Shown: one piece after another, positions 5,358 through 5,976 of the stretch
Layout of the letters: the number at the start of each line of letters is the position of its first letter
Numbering within the stretch: position 1 is the first letter of the stretch
NCBI GenBank assembly: GCA_007129635.1
Contig: SKVE01000204.1
Location: forward strand, 1 to 5,976
Source of the DNA: Planctomycetaceae bacterium
GTDB taxonomy: Bacteria; Planctomycetota; Planctomycetia; Pirellulales; Pirellulaceae
Direction of reading: 5' to 3'
DNA: 5,976 nt
Program-made: the position numbers and the translations under genes
The notes under the pieces: model-generated
Told to the model about the DNA's origin: nothing
Seen by the model: only the letters and a program-made list of their open reading frames with translations
The model's database searches: none

Positions 5358-5976
5358 GCACGCAAACGATTGAACAACGGCGCAGCGACATCGTTTATCC
5401 GGAAAGCGATGGAAAACCGATGGCGGACAATACCCTGCAGTTCCGTTGGATTGTCAAGATTCACGGTGGTTTGGACACCTTGTTTCGCCATGATCCCAAC
5501 GTGTTTGTCGCAGGGGACTTGCTTTGGTATCCGGTGGAAGGCAACAACAAGCTCTGCGCGGCGCCCGATGTCATGGTGGCGTTCGGCCGCCCCAAGGGTG
5601 ATCGGGGATCTTATCGGCAATGGGACGAAGACGGTATCGCTCCGCAAGTCGTCTTCGAGATCCTTTCGCCAAGGAATCGACCGGCGGATATCGTCCATAA
5701 GTTCCGCTTCTACGACAGGTATGGCGTCGAAGAATACTATTTGTTCGATCCAGACACACAACGGCTCGAAGGCTGGCTCCGTCAGAAGGACGAATTGCAG
5801 GAAATCGAACACATCGACGGCTGGACCAGCCCGCGATTGGGGGTGCGTTTCGACCTGTCTGGGGAAGAAATGCAGATCCGGCGGCCCGATGGCCGTCCGC
5901 TGGTCACTTACGTAGAGATGGCCACGGAGGCGGAACTGGCTTATCAGCGAGCCGAACAGGAGCAACAGCGAGCCGA
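5354..5976 (+). CDS. Uma2 family (DUF820) putative endonuclease, 3' end cut by window
   Basis: The visible 207 residues match the Uma2 family, a restriction-endonuclease-like PD-(D/E)XK fold that is greatly expanded in cyanobacteria and planctomycetes and whose biological role is largely unknown. The core is present: A-G-D-L-L-W-Y-P (53-60), A-P-D-V-M-V (70-75) with D72, V-V-F-E-I-L-S-P (99-106) with E102, and H-K-F-R-F-Y-D-R-Y-G-V-E-E-Y-Y-L-F-D-P (115-133) with K116. D72, E102 and K116 fit an intact catalytic set. From about residue 189 a charged Ala/Glu/Gln/Arg helix begins (A-Y-Q-R-A-E-Q-E-Q-Q-R-A), the usual start of the C-terminal coiled coil in these proteins; it is still open at the edge. 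ATG 5354 is used with a weak GGGA seven bases upstream. It lies 22 bases after the lipoprotein stop, so the two are probably one transcript. Confidence 0.9.
   Translation, partial: MSTQTIEQRRSDIVYPESDGKPMADNTLQFRWIVKIHGGLDTLFRHDPNVFVAGDLLWYPVEGNNKLCAAPDVMVAFGRPKGDRGSYRQWDEDGIAPQVVFEILSPRNRPADIVHKFRFYDRYGVEEYYLFDPDTQRLEGWLRQKDELQEIEHIDGWTSPRLGVRFDLSGEEMQIRRPDGRPLVTYVEMATEAELAYQRAEQEQQRA

Noticed and set aside
4570..5965. Minus-strand open frames opposite the lipoprotein C-terminus and Uma2
   Set aside because: They are shadows of high-GC third-position coding in the plus-strand genes; the Uma2 motifs on the plus strand are decisive.

Overview
The window looks like chromosomal DNA from a planctomycete-type bacterium, perhaps Pirellulales. 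This is an inference from several traits: GC-rich genes with long antisense open frames, a bacterial MtrH homologue (tetrahydromethanopterin/corrinoid C1 chemistry, otherwise best known in methanogens), a Tat signal of the SRRGFL kind, a GCGGG-type lipoprotein with glycine-rich low complexity, and an Uma2-family protein. No single marker proves the taxon, and there is no rRNA, tRNA, CRISPR array or recognisable mobile element.

Layout. The left half (1-3227) is read on the minus strand. In transcription order it carries a TrpB2-type tryptophan synthase beta chain (3227-1854), an MtrH-family methyltransferase (1764-829), a short nitroreductase (668-153) and the first 39 codons of a Tat-exported protein (117 to the left edge). 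TrpB2 and mtrH are 89 bases apart and probably co-transcribed. The nitroreductase follows a 160-base gap holding its own candidate promoter and a 12-base inverted repeat at the expected transcription start. The nitroreductase and the Tat protein are 35 bases apart and probably form one unit.

The 265-base divergent intergenic region (3228-3492) separates the two halves. It contains back-to-back candidate promoters and, on the trpB2 side, a compact structured leader: three perfect hairpins in a row, enclosed by a possible long-range helix that covers the spacer between ribosome binding site and start codon. This is the strongest candidate for an undescribed regulatory element here.

The right half (3493-5976) is read on the plus strand. 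It holds a 612-residue putative lipoprotein with three disordered Gly/Glu/Tyr/Met-rich blocks between folded segments, then an Uma2-family PD-(D/E)XK protein cut by the right edge. A nine-codon open frame joins these two genes, sharing an ATGA stop/start overlap with each.

Functional reading. MtrH transfers a methyl group between a pterin and a corrinoid protein, but no corrinoid protein or other Mtr subunit is present, so its partner lies elsewhere. TrpB2 performs PLP-dependent beta-replacement of serine-type substrates. Whether the two share a pathway is open; their adjacency is the main biological question raised by the window.
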